Positions 1-5,094 of a stretch of 5,094 nucleotides of DNA are shown in pieces (position 1 is the stretch's first letter; each line of letters starts with the position of its first letter). Below the pieces are notes generated by a model that worked only from the letters and a program-made list of their open reading frames with translations, had not been told where the DNA came from and ran no database searches. This DNA comes from Lachnospiraceae bacterium (GTDB taxonomy: Bacteria > Bacillota_A > Clostridia > Lachnospirales > Lachnospiraceae), in NCBI GenBank assembly GCA_017435025.1, contig JAFSFU010000146.1, positions 1 to 5,094 of the forward strand, in the 5' to 3' direction. A program made the translations under genes and the position numbers.

Positions 1-223
1 TCTGGTGATGGGAACTCCCTCGGATGGTCTTACAATTCTGGAGATTTCCTATTCGATCGGATTGGCATTCGGAATTTTGGTTTTCTTTAATCATTTTGCA
101 TCCTGGAAACTGACGGTGGACCCGACGCCGATCGAGGTGGAAATGCGGACGTATGAAACGAACGTGAATAAAACTTTGATCCAGAATGATAAACGAAGGG
201 AGAGGGGCATAGATGTTTCTTAA
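1..223 (+). CDS. spoVAA: Stage V sporulation protein AA, C-terminal fragment (5' end outside window)
   Basis: This is the 3' end of a gene that starts upstream. The frame is open from the first bases of the window (a Leu codon at 2-4), so the GTG/ATG codons at 5-10 are internal rather than starts. About 74 residues are visible. They comprise a hydrophobic membrane segment (around LTILEISYSIGLAFGILVFF) followed by a polar tail with DPTPIEVEMRTYE and NVNKTLIQ, a pattern I recognise from the SpoVAA C-terminus. SpoVAA is a membrane protein of the SpoVA system, which moves dipicolinic acid into the developing spore; its exact role is not established. The stop codon overlaps the start of spoVAB by 11 nt, and spoVAB to spoVAE follow in the usual order, which supports the assignment. 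In Bacillus the operon is transcribed by forespore sigma-G; no promoter for it lies in this window. Confidence 0.87.
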   Translation, partial: LVMGTPSDGLTILEISYSIGLAFGILVFFNHFASWKLTVDPTPIEVEMRTYETNVNKTLIQNDKRRERGIDVS

Positions 224-656
224 ACAATTTCTGCTCTTTCTTCTTGGAGCCAGTGCGGGTGGGATCATAGCTGCCGGCATATTTGCGTTTTTGGCGATCA
301 TCGGTATTTTTCCACGCCTTATCGGAGTAACCGGTACGAAGAATCATATTATGTTGTGCGAGACCATGATGATCGTTGGCGGAGTTTTTGGAAACCTGAT
401 GAACTTGTTCTGGATTCCTCAGATGCCTGTTGAAATTCCAACTGTGATCCGCTTGGTATTGCTGGGGACGTGGGGGACAGCCACTGGGATTTTTGTAGGC
501 TGTCTTGTTATGTCACTGGCAGAGACTCTAAAAGCACTTCCTGTGCTCAGCAGGAGGATCCATTTGTCAGTTGGAATACAATATGTGATCTTAGCGGTAG
601 CATTTGGCAAATTTGCAGGTGCAATGGTTTACTTTTTGAATGGGTTCAGACTGTAG
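213..656 (+). CDS. spoVAB: Stage V sporulation protein AB
   Basis: This encodes a 147-residue integral membrane protein, close to the roughly 140 residues usual for SpoVAB. Hydrophobic segments lie at about residues 4-33, 48-67, 79-104 and 118-144, suggesting four membrane passes. The GTWGTATGIFVGC stretch and following SLAETLKALPVLSRR region (about 85-115) are characteristic of the family. The ATG start is preceded by a purine-rich AGGGG at 203-207, 5 nt upstream, and lies inside the end of spoVAA, so the two are probably translationally coupled. SpoVAB belongs to the SpoVA dipicolinate transport system; its biochemical role is not known. The next gene, spoVAC, begins 10 nt after its stop. 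The identification rests on sequence pattern and position, and no alternative fits better. Confidence 0.88.
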   Translation: MFLKQFLLFLLGASAGGIIAAGIFAFLAIIGIFPRLIGVTGTKNHIMLCETMMIVGGVFGNLMNLFWIPQMPVEIPTVIRLVLLGTWGTATGIFVGCLVMSLAETLKALPVLSRRIHLSVGIQYVILAVAFGKFAGAMVYFLNGFRL

Positions 657-661
657 GAGGT
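655..661 (+). promoter_or_regulatory. Ribosome binding site deciding the spoVAC start
   Basis: AGGAGGT overlaps the spoVAB TAG stop and lies 5 nt before the ATG at 667. It is a near-perfect anti-SD match and rules in this ATG over the in-frame one at 640, which would lie inside spoVAB. Confidence 0.85.
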
Positions 662-666
662 ACAAG

Positions 667-1119
667 ATGGAAATCGATAAGAAAGCGTACGAAAAATATG
701 TGAAGGAAATAACACCGACACATAATATCTGGAAAAATATGTACCGCGCATTTCTGGTTGGAGGAATCATCTGCACGATTGGTCAGGTTTTGACGAACTT
801 GTTTATGGGGATGAATATGGAAAAAGAGGTGGCATCCTCATGGACAACCTTATGTTTGATTGCAGGAAGTGCTGTTCTGACCGGATTTAATCTGTATCCG
901 ACGATTGTAAAATTCGGCGGTGCAGGTGCTCTGGTTCCGATCACCGGATTTGCAAATTCTGTGACGGCGGCTGCGATTGAGTATAAATCAGAAGGACAGG
1001 TATTCGGCATCGGTTGTAAGATATTTACCATTGCCGGTCCGGTGATATTATTTGGAATTTTATGCAGCTGGGGGCTTGGATTGATATATTGCATATTAAA
1101 GGTTGCAGGTGTGATGTAG
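667..1119 (+). CDS. spoVAC: Stage V sporulation protein AC, DPA channel membrane subunit
   Basis: This is a 150-residue membrane protein, the usual SpoVAC length. A polar N-terminus (about 1-25) is followed by hydrophobic segments at about 26-48, 58-80, 85-102 and 115-147. Family hallmarks are YRAFLVGGIICTIGQ (26-40), GGAGALVPITGFANSV (84-99) and GCKIFTIAGPVILFG (116-130). SpoVAC is a core membrane subunit of the channel that carries Ca-dipicolinate across the spore inner membrane; the Bacillus protein has been reported to behave as a mechanosensitive channel. An in-frame ATG at 640 would overlap spoVAB; the ATG at 667 is preferred because AGGAGGT at 655-661 sits 5 nt before it. It shares motifs with SpoVAE downstream (same protein family), fitting a paralogous pair. 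An 87-nt gap separates it from spoVAD. Confidence 0.95.
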   Translation: MEIDKKAYEKYVKEITPTHNIWKNMYRAFLVGGIICTIGQVLTNLFMGMNMEKEVASSWTTLCLIAGSAVLTGFNLYPTIVKFGGAGALVPITGFANSVTAAAIEYKSEGQVFGIGCKIFTIAGPVILFGILCSWGLGLIYCILKVAGVM

Positions 1120-1144
1120 GTCGCTCTTATACCAAAGATACCCA

Positions 1145-1175
1145 TGGATAAATATATGTGGAACCGCTGATACTA
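1145..1175 (+). promoter_or_regulatory. Candidate sigma-G-type promoter upstream of spoVAD
   Basis: TGGATA at 1145-1150 and GATACTA at 1169-1175 are separated by 18 bp. Forespore sigma-G promoters in Bacillus have a GHATR-like -35 element and a CATNHTA-like -10 element about 17-18 bp apart. Here each element has one mismatch, with a G at the second -35 position and a G for the first C of the -10. Transcription would begin near 1182, leaving a leader of about 25 nt before the spoVAD ATG. The site occupies the only sizeable gap inside the operon. It is a motif match by eye and could be chance in an AT-rich spacer. Confidence 0.3.
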
Positions 1176-1179
1176 TCAG
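1167..1179. repeat. Short inverted repeat in the spoVAC-spoVAD gap
   Basis: CTGAT-act-ATCAG forms a 5-bp perfect inverted repeat with a 3-nt centre. It overlaps the candidate -10 element. It is too short and lacks a T-tract to act as a terminator; it could be an operator-like site or chance. Confidence 0.3.
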
Positions 1180-1192
1180 TAAAGAAATATAT

Positions 1193-1200
1193 GAGAGGTG
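1193..1200 (+). promoter_or_regulatory. Ribosome binding site deciding the spoVAD start
   Basis: GAGAGGTG lies 6 nt before the ATG at 1207. It overlaps an upstream in-frame GTG at 1198, which would itself have no properly placed site, so ATG 1207 is the better start. Confidence 0.7.
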
Positions 1201-1206
1201 CATCAA

Positions 1207-2265
1207 ATGGCAGACAATGAGATAAAAAAACAAAGGGGAAGGGCTACGGTTTTGTTTTGTAATCCACCATATCTTCTAACCTCTGCCTCAGTTGTTGGGA
1301 AGAAGGAAGGAGAAGGTCCTTTAGGGCAATATTTTGATCAGATAGAGACCGATTCCATGCTGGGAAAAGGAACATGGGAGGAGGCGGAAAGTGAACTTCA
1401 GAGCAGGGCAGCAGAAAAACTCCTGGAAAAAAGTGGGCTGAAGAAAGAGGAGATCCGATATTATTTTGGCGGTGATCTTCTTGCACAGCTGATCGCCACT
1501 TCCTTTGGTATTATGGATATGCAGTTCTCGGTATTTGGGGTCTATGGAGCATGTTCCACCATGGGAGCTGCCATGGGATTGGGAGCAATGGCTGTAGATG
1601 GAGGATTTGCCGATCATGTGATCGCGACCGCATCCAGCCATTTTGCGTCAGCGGAGAAGCAGTTTCGATTCCCGTTGGAATATGGAAATCAGAGACCTTA
1701 TTCCGCAACATGGACAGTAACCGGATGTGGTGCAGTAATTATATCAAAAAACACGGGAAATCGAGCCATTCGAGGCAGAAAACCATTGGCAAGAATTGCA
1801 GGAATGACGACCGGAAAGATTGTCGATATGGGTGTGAAAGATTCTATGAACATGGGAGCTGCGATGGCGATGGCGGCGCTGGATACGATTTTGACGAATT
1901 TTAGGGATCTGGGTGTTGATGAATCTTATTATGACCGTATCATTACCGGGGATCTTGGTCAGGTAGGGAAACGCCTGCTCCTGGATTATCTTTTGAAAGC
2001 CGGTCATGATATCGGAGACCGATATACCGATTGCGGTATAGAAATTTTTGATGAAAGGTCGCAGGACACGCATGCCGGCGGCAGCGGATGTGGTTGTTCT
2101 GCAGTTGTACTTTGTGCCAGTATTCTGCCAAAGATTCGGGATGGTGTCTGGAAACGTGTACTGTTTATTCCAACCGGGGCATTGCTATCAACGGTCAGTT
2201 TTAATGAAGGACAAAGTGTTCCCGGTATTGCGCACGCAGTAATACTGGAAAAAACAGATTTGTAA
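1207..2265 (+). CDS. spoVAD: Stage V sporulation protein AD, dipicolinate-binding thiolase-fold protein
   Basis: This is a 352-residue protein, slightly longer than the roughly 340 typical of SpoVAD, with the thiolase/ketoacyl-synthase-like fold of that family. Recognisable blocks are GGDLLAQLIATSFG (88-101), GVYGACSTMG (111-120, with Cys116 at the thiolase nucleophile position), the run from VDGGFADHV to SSHF (130-146), EKQFRFPLEYGNQRP (150-164), ITGDLGQVG (246-254) and DTHAGGSGCGCSA (287-299). SpoVAD binds Ca-dipicolinate directly and associates with the outer-leaflet side of the SpoVAC/SpoVAE membrane assembly; it is not known to be an enzyme despite the fold. No signal peptide or membrane span is seen. 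ATG 1207 is chosen over the GTG at 1198 because of the binding site at 1193-1200. spoVAE follows after 14 nt. The gene may also have its own promoter in the 87-nt spacer upstream. Confidence 0.96.
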   Translation: MADNEIKKQRGRATVLFCNPPYLLTSASVVGKKEGEGPLGQYFDQIETDSMLGKGTWEEAESELQSRAAEKLLEKSGLKKEEIRYYFGGDLLAQLIATSFGIMDMQFSVFGVYGACSTMGAAMGLGAMAVDGGFADHVIATASSHFASAEKQFRFPLEYGNQRPYSATWTVTGCGAVIISKNTGNRAIRGRKPLARIAGMTTGKIVDMGVKDSMNMGAAMAMAALDTILTNFRDLGVDESYYDRIITGDLGQVGKRLLLDYLLKAGHDIGDRYTDCGIEIFDERSQDTHAGGSGCGCSAVVLCASILPKIRDGVWKRVLFIPTGALLSTVSFNEGQSVPGIAHAVILEKTDL

Positions 2266-2279
2266 GAAAGGAATCGGAT

Positions 2280-2636
2280 ATGGATTACGCAAGGGCTTTT
2301 GTGGTTGGCGGTTTGATTTGCATGCTAGCACAGGTATTGCTAGACAAAACAAAGCTGATGCCGGGGCGGGTGATGGTGCTCTTGGTAGGAATAGGATGTG
2401 TTTTGGGGTTTTTGGGAATATATGAACCGTTTGCGGAGTGGGCCGGCGCCGGTGCGACCGTTCCTTTACTGGGGTTTGGAAATACACTTTGGAAAGGTAT
2501 TGCCAGGGCAATCTCAGAAGATGGCGTTTTGGGAATTTTTAAAGGCGGATTTACAGCAAGTGCTGTGGGGATTTCTGGTGCGCTGATTTTTGGTTATCTG
2601 GCATCTCTGATGTTCAGACCGAAAATGAAACAGTAA
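2280..2636 (+). CDS. spoVAE: Stage V sporulation protein AE (SpoVAEB type), DPA channel membrane subunit
   Basis: This is a 118-residue membrane protein matching the usual length of SpoVAEB. Hydrophobic segments lie at about 4-22, 29-49, 55-72 and 86-112. The motifs RAFVVGGLICMLAQVL (5-20) and AGAGATVPLLGFGNTL (55-70) mirror those of SpoVAC, and both belong to the same Pfam-level SpoVAC/SpoVAEB family. The protein is expected to form the membrane channel for Ca-dipicolinate together with SpoVAC, with SpoVAD bound to it. The ATG at 2280 follows an AGAAAGGA purine tract that begins at the spoVAD stop. It is the last spoVA gene here: no spoVAEA or spoVAF follows, in keeping with the reduced operons common in Clostridia. 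No convincing terminator follows it. Confidence 0.93.
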   Translation: MDYARAFVVGGLICMLAQVLLDKTKLMPGRVMVLLVGIGCVLGFLGIYEPFAEWAGAGATVPLLGFGNTLWKGIARAISEDGVLGIFKGGFTASAVGISGALIFGYLASLMFRPKMKQ

Positions 2637-2640
2637 AATA

Positions 2641-2654
2641 AGATTGTCTAATCT
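2641..2654 (+). other. Weak hairpin after spoVAE, not a convincing terminator
   Basis: AGATT-gtct-AATCT gives a 5-bp AT-rich stem with a 4-nt loop just after the spoVAE stop. There is no T-tract after it. It is the only fold-back seen between the spoVA operon and the downstream promoter, so efficient intrinsic termination here is doubtful. Confidence 0.2.
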
Positions 2655-2661
2655 ACAAATA

Positions 2662-2690
2662 TTGACAGTAGAAAACCATTATAGTAAAAT
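2662..2690 (+). promoter_or_regulatory. Vegetative (sigma-A-type) promoter for the CNNM pair
   Basis: A perfect -35 TTGACA at 2662-2667, a 17-bp spacer and a -10 TAAAAT at 2685-2690 (one mismatch to TATAAT) form a near-consensus housekeeping promoter. Transcription would start near 2697, about 28 nt before the GTG start at 2725. It implies that the two downstream genes are expressed in growing cells, independently of the sporulation operon before them. Confidence 0.8.
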
Positions 2691-2708
2691 GAAATAATAA
2701 GTTTTTAC

Positions 2709-2715
2709 AAAGGAG
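2709..2715 (+). promoter_or_regulatory. Ribosome binding site supporting a GTG start
   Basis: AAAGGAG lies 9 nt before the GTG at 2725 and is the only good Shine-Dalgarno match near the start of this gene. It supports the non-ATG start and full inclusion of the first membrane segment. Confidence 0.8.
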
Positions 2716-2724
2716 TGGTTTTTT

Positions 2725-3726
2725 GTGGATATAGACAGTTGTCTAATGTATCTATTCTTTCTTCTGGCATCGGCGTATTTTGCCAGTTGTGAGACGGCGT
2801 ATACAGCCGTGAGCCGGGTACGGCTTCGTACAATGGCGGAAAAAGGAAACAAGAGGGCGAAAAAAGCGTTATGGGTGTGTGAGCGTTTTGATAAGACGCT
2901 GACAACCGTGCTGATCGGAAACAATATTTTCCATGCGAGCTGTGCATCTCTTTCCACGTTGCTTGTTATGCGTCAGTTTTCGGCTGAATATGTTGTATAT
3001 GGAACAATCCTTACGACGGTGATCGTTTATCTGTTTGCCGAGATGATCCCGAAGAGTCTTGCAAAAGCGCGCAGCGAGGAACTGTCCTTATTCTTTGCAT
3101 CCAGTATGGTATGGATCGTTCGTTTATGTACGCCAATTTCCTTCCTGTTTTCCGGTATCTCAACAGCACTTTCTCATTTCTTGAGTGCGGAGGACAGCGG
3201 TACAGTGACAGAAGAAGATTTGTTGAACATTATTGAGACAATTGAGGATGAGGGTGTACTGGAACCTGAAAAGCAGGCATTGGTAAATTCTGCGATTGAA
3301 TTCGGACAGAAGAGGGCGGAAGATATTATGGTGCCGATTGATAAAGTGGTTAAGGTCTCCAGCAATATGCCGGTGAATAAGCTGGCTGAGTTTGTAAAAA
3401 CGCTTCCGCATTCCAGACTTCCGGTCTATGAGGGACGTGAAGATAATATTGTAGGTATTCTTCCGGTCAACGATTTCCTGAGTCACTATGTAATGAAGAC
3501 TCCGATCGTGATGCGTAAAATGTTGTTGAAGCCATACGTATTTGACCAGAAAACAGAAGTCTCCGAACTGCTTCAGAGAATGCGTTTGAATAAGCTTCAT
3601 ATGGTCTTTATTTGTGATGAAAACCGAAAAAAGGTCGGTCTTATCACGATGGAAGATATCCTGGAGGAGCTGGTTGGTGATATTCAGGATGAAAGCGATG
3701 CGGGCGAAGGCCTGCAGCTGATGTAG
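2725..3726 (+). CDS. CNNM/CorC-family membrane protein, short form without C-terminal CorC_HlyC domain
   Basis: This is a 333-residue protein of the 'hemolysin family' (CNNM/DUF21 plus CBS pair), a group now tied to Mg2+ or divalent-cation efflux and homeostasis rather than haemolysis. The membrane CNNM domain spans about 1-155, with segments near 5-25, 57-82, 88-110 and 120-152. IGNN (64-67) and FAEMIPKSLAK (104-114) are the family motifs. A linker follows (VTEEDLLNIIETIEDEGVL, about 161-179), then CBS1 (about 200-258, with SRLPVYEG and PVNDF) and CBS2 (about 265-322, with HMVFICDE and GLITMEDILEELVGDI). The protein ends 11 residues past the CBS pair, so the CorC_HlyC domain present in its neighbour is missing; the stop codon is followed at once by the next gene's ribosome binding site, so this looks natural. 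The family's usual S-G-S-E of the first helix is A-S-C-E here (20-23), and FGE is FAE. The exact substrate is unknown. Confidence 0.9.
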   Translation: MDIDSCLMYLFFLLASAYFASCETAYTAVSRVRLRTMAEKGNKRAKKALWVCERFDKTLTTVLIGNNIFHASCASLSTLLVMRQFSAEYVVYGTILTTVIVYLFAEMIPKSLAKARSEELSLFFASSMVWIVRLCTPISFLFSGISTALSHFLSAEDSGTVTEEDLLNIIETIEDEGVLEPEKQALVNSAIEFGQKRAEDIMVPIDKVVKVSSNMPVNKLAEFVKTLPHSRLPVYEGREDNIVGILPVNDFLSHYVMKTPIVMRKMLLKPYVFDQKTEVSELLQRMRLNKLHMVFICDENRKKVGLITMEDILEELVGDIQDESDAGEGLQLM

Positions 3727-3731
3727 GGAGG
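3725..3731 (+). promoter_or_regulatory. Ribosome binding site of the second CNNM gene
   Basis: AGGGAGG overlaps the stop codon of the first CNNM gene and lies 7 nt before the ATG at 3739. The arrangement suggests co-transcription and possibly coupled translation of the pair. Confidence 0.8.
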
Positions 3732-3738
3732 AAAAGCA

Positions 3739-5019
3739 ATGGAATATATTTTTATTGTCCTGTTATTGATGGGATCTGCTTTTTTCTCCGGTTCGGAAAT
3801 TGCATATACGTCCCTGAATAAAATTAAGTTAAAAAAAGAAAATGAGAACGCAAAAGGTGTGCAGAAGGTCGTACATTACATATACAACCACTATGACCGT
3901 GCACTTTCCACGATCCTAATCGGAAACAACCTTGTAAATATCGCTGCGACTTCTCTTGCTACAGTACTTGCGGTCAATCTTGCATCAAAACTGGGTGACC
4001 GAATTACTGACGATCTTGCTTCATCAATCGTTACCGTGGTAATGACGATCCTGATTTTGATCTTCGGCGAGATTACGCCTAAGATGGTGGCGAAGCGATG
4101 TAATGAGAGCATTGCAAAATTTGCGGCGTATCCCCTCCGTGTACTGATGATCGTCTTTTTCCCGGCTGTGGCGTTGACAACAGCAATCGTTAATATGCTC
4201 AGTTTCCTTTGGAAACGTGATGAGGACGAAGAGGTCACGATCACGGAAGAAGAGTTTGAAAACATTCTCGATACGGTGGAAGATGAGGGTATCATCGATG
4301 AGAATCAGACGGATCTTCTTCAGTCTGCATTGGAATTTACGGACCAGGATGCGGCAGATATTCTAACACCGAGAATTGATGTCATTGGTTTTGAGATCAA
4401 TGATGATATGGAATATATTCTTAAGACCATCAGCGAGACCCAGTTTTCTCGTTATCCGGTTTACGAAAGGACCGTCGACCATATCGTTGGCGTACTTTAT
4501 GTGAAGCATCTCCTGAAGGAGTTGATGGAAAATGAGAATGTTGAACTGAAAGAATTGATTCTGGAACCGATTTATATTCCGAAGAGTATGAAACTCCATG
4601 CGATCATGAACGAATTCCGAAACAGCCAGACTCATATGGCAGTCGTTGCCGATGAGTATGGCGGTACAATGGGTATTGTAACGATGGAAGACGTTTTGGA
4701 ACAGCTGGTTGGCGAAATCTGGGATGAAAATGACGATATTGTCAACGACTGGCAGGAATTTTCAAAGGTACGTTTTGAGTGTTCCGGTGATATGAATCTG
4801 AGTGAGTTCTTTGACCATCTGGATATGGATGAGGATGAACTGGAAACGGATTGTACAACGGTGGGCGGATGGTCCACAGAAATGATCGGGGCAATGCCTG
4901 TAGAGTTTGATTCGTTTGATTATAAACAGTATACAATTCTTGTAAAGCATGTGGATGAGAATCACAGAATTTCCAGATTGCTGATTCTGAAACATGAATT
5001 TGAAGTTCAGGATGATTGA
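3739..5019 (+). CDS. CNNM/CorC-family divalent cation efflux protein, full-length (hemolysin family)
   Basis: This is a 426-residue protein with the complete family architecture. The CNNM/DUF21 membrane domain covers about 1-160, with FFSGSEIAYTSLNKIKL (15-31), ILIGNNLVNIAATSLATVL (59-77) and FGEITPKMVAKR (109-120). An acidic linker with ITEEEFENILDTVEDEGII (168-186) follows. CBS1 is at about 205-262 (FSRYPVYER, 236-244) and CBS2 at about 275-330 (HMAVVADEYGGTMGIVTMEDVLEQLVGEI, spanning 299-327). A C-terminal CorC_HlyC (transporter-associated) domain occupies about 336-422. Relatives such as Bacillus YhdP/YqhB(MpfA) and CorC act in Mg2+ efflux or tolerance, with ATP-Mg binding by the CBS pair tuning transport; the specific ion here is inferred. 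In CBS1, the position usually Asp in the nucleotide-site motif is His257. The gene lies 12 nt after its shorter paralogue and ends 19 nt before a strong terminator. Confidence 0.93.
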   Translation: MEYIFIVLLLMGSAFFSGSEIAYTSLNKIKLKKENENAKGVQKVVHYIYNHYDRALSTILIGNNLVNIAATSLATVLAVNLASKLGDRITDDLASSIVTVVMTILILIFGEITPKMVAKRCNESIAKFAAYPLRVLMIVFFPAVALTTAIVNMLSFLWKRDEDEEVTITEEEFENILDTVEDEGIIDENQTDLLQSALEFTDQDAADILTPRIDVIGFEINDDMEYILKTISETQFSRYPVYERTVDHIVGVLYVKHLLKELMENENVELKELILEPIYIPKSMKLHAIMNEFRNSQTHMAVVADEYGGTMGIVTMEDVLEQLVGEIWDENDDIVNDWQEFSKVRFECSGDMNLSEFFDHLDMDEDELETDCTTVGGWSTEMIGAMPVEFDSFDYKQYTILVKHVDENHRISRLLILKHEFEVQDD

Positions 5020-5038
5020 TCTGATAGAAAGAATTATG

Positions 5039-5077
5039 AAAAGCGCTGCTGAGATATAAAATTTCAGCAGCGCTTTT
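5039..5077 (+). terminator. Rho-independent terminator after the CNNM pair
   Basis: AAAAGCGCTGCTGA (5039-5052) and TCAGCAGCGCTTTT (5064-5077) form a perfect 14-bp stem with an 11-nt AT-rich loop, ending in a short T-run. The GC-rich core and position 19 nt after the stop codon mark it as the end of the two-gene transcript. Because the left arm begins with AAAA, it could also terminate a convergent transcript from the other strand. Confidence 0.88.
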
Positions 5078-5094
5078 GCTATGCGATCAGTGAA

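Noticed and set aside
783..1145. Open frame of 120 codons on the minus strand
   Set aside because: It is antisense to spoVAC, whose identity is secure; no recognisable protein features or ribosome binding site were seen.
1167..1179. Inverted repeat considered as a terminator between spoVAC and spoVAD
   Set aside because: The 5-bp stem is AT-rich and no T-run follows, so intrinsic termination is unlikely.
1198..1206. GTG at 1198 as the spoVAD start
   Set aside because: It lies within the Shine-Dalgarno sequence itself; ATG 1207 is correctly spaced.
1551..1904. Open frame of 117 codons on the plus strand in another frame
   Set aside because: It is fully contained in spoVAD and has Cys/His/Arg-rich composition typical of an out-of-frame translation.
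3700..3740. Possible frameshift splitting one CNNM gene, or truncation of the first by mutation
   Set aside because: The second gene has its own complete membrane domain and ribosome binding site, and the first has both CBS domains intact; they are two paralogues, not pieces of one gene, and no remnant of a CorC_HlyC domain lies between them.
3891..4295. Long open frame of 134 codons on the minus strand
   Set aside because: It lies wholly inside the full-length CNNM gene on the other strand, has low-complexity Ser/Thr/Ile-rich composition typical of an antisense shadow, and matches no recognised family.

Overview
The window reads as Clostridia (Firmicutes), most likely a spore-forming gut-type member such as Lachnospiraceae. 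The reasons are moderate-to-low GC, strong AGGAGG-type ribosome binding sites, tightly packed same-strand genes and a spoVA sporulation operon. The family-level placement is an inference from gene content and protein style. No rRNA or other marker gene is present to prove it.

Layout, all on the + strand. (1) Positions 1-2636 hold a spoVA operon: the C-terminal end of spoVAA (cut by the window edge), then spoVAB, spoVAC, spoVAD and spoVAE (the spoVAEB type). The genes overlap or lie 10-14 nt apart, except for an 87-nt gap before spoVAD (start at 1207). That gap holds a candidate sigma-G-type promoter overlapping a small inverted repeat. The products are inner-membrane and membrane-associated proteins that load dipicolinic acid (DPA, with Ca2+) into the forespore and release it at germination. 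SpoVAC and SpoVAE are related membrane subunits. SpoVAD is the thiolase-fold, DPA-binding subunit. (2) Positions 2637-2724 are an intergenic stretch with a near-consensus vegetative promoter (TTGACA, 17 bp, TAAAAT) and no convincing terminator for spoVA. (3) Positions 2725-5019 hold two adjacent paralogues of the CNNM/CorC (HlyC/TlyC, 'hemolysin family') membrane proteins, 12 nt apart and evidently co-transcribed. The first (333 aa) stops right after its CBS pair. The second (426 aa) has the complete CNNM-CBS-CBS-CorC_HlyC architecture. (4) Positions 5039-5077 are a strong hairpin terminator closing the pair.

Most of the window is conventional. I see no mobile element, CRISPR array, RNA gene or evident new defence or biosynthetic system. 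The most interesting part is the asymmetric CNNM pair. The short member lacks the C-terminal domain and has changed residues at membrane motifs normally used for ion handling. The long member has an altered nucleotide-site position in its first CBS motif. This would fit a heteromeric or partly regulatory arrangement. The possible internal forespore promoter before spoVAD is the second point worth checking.
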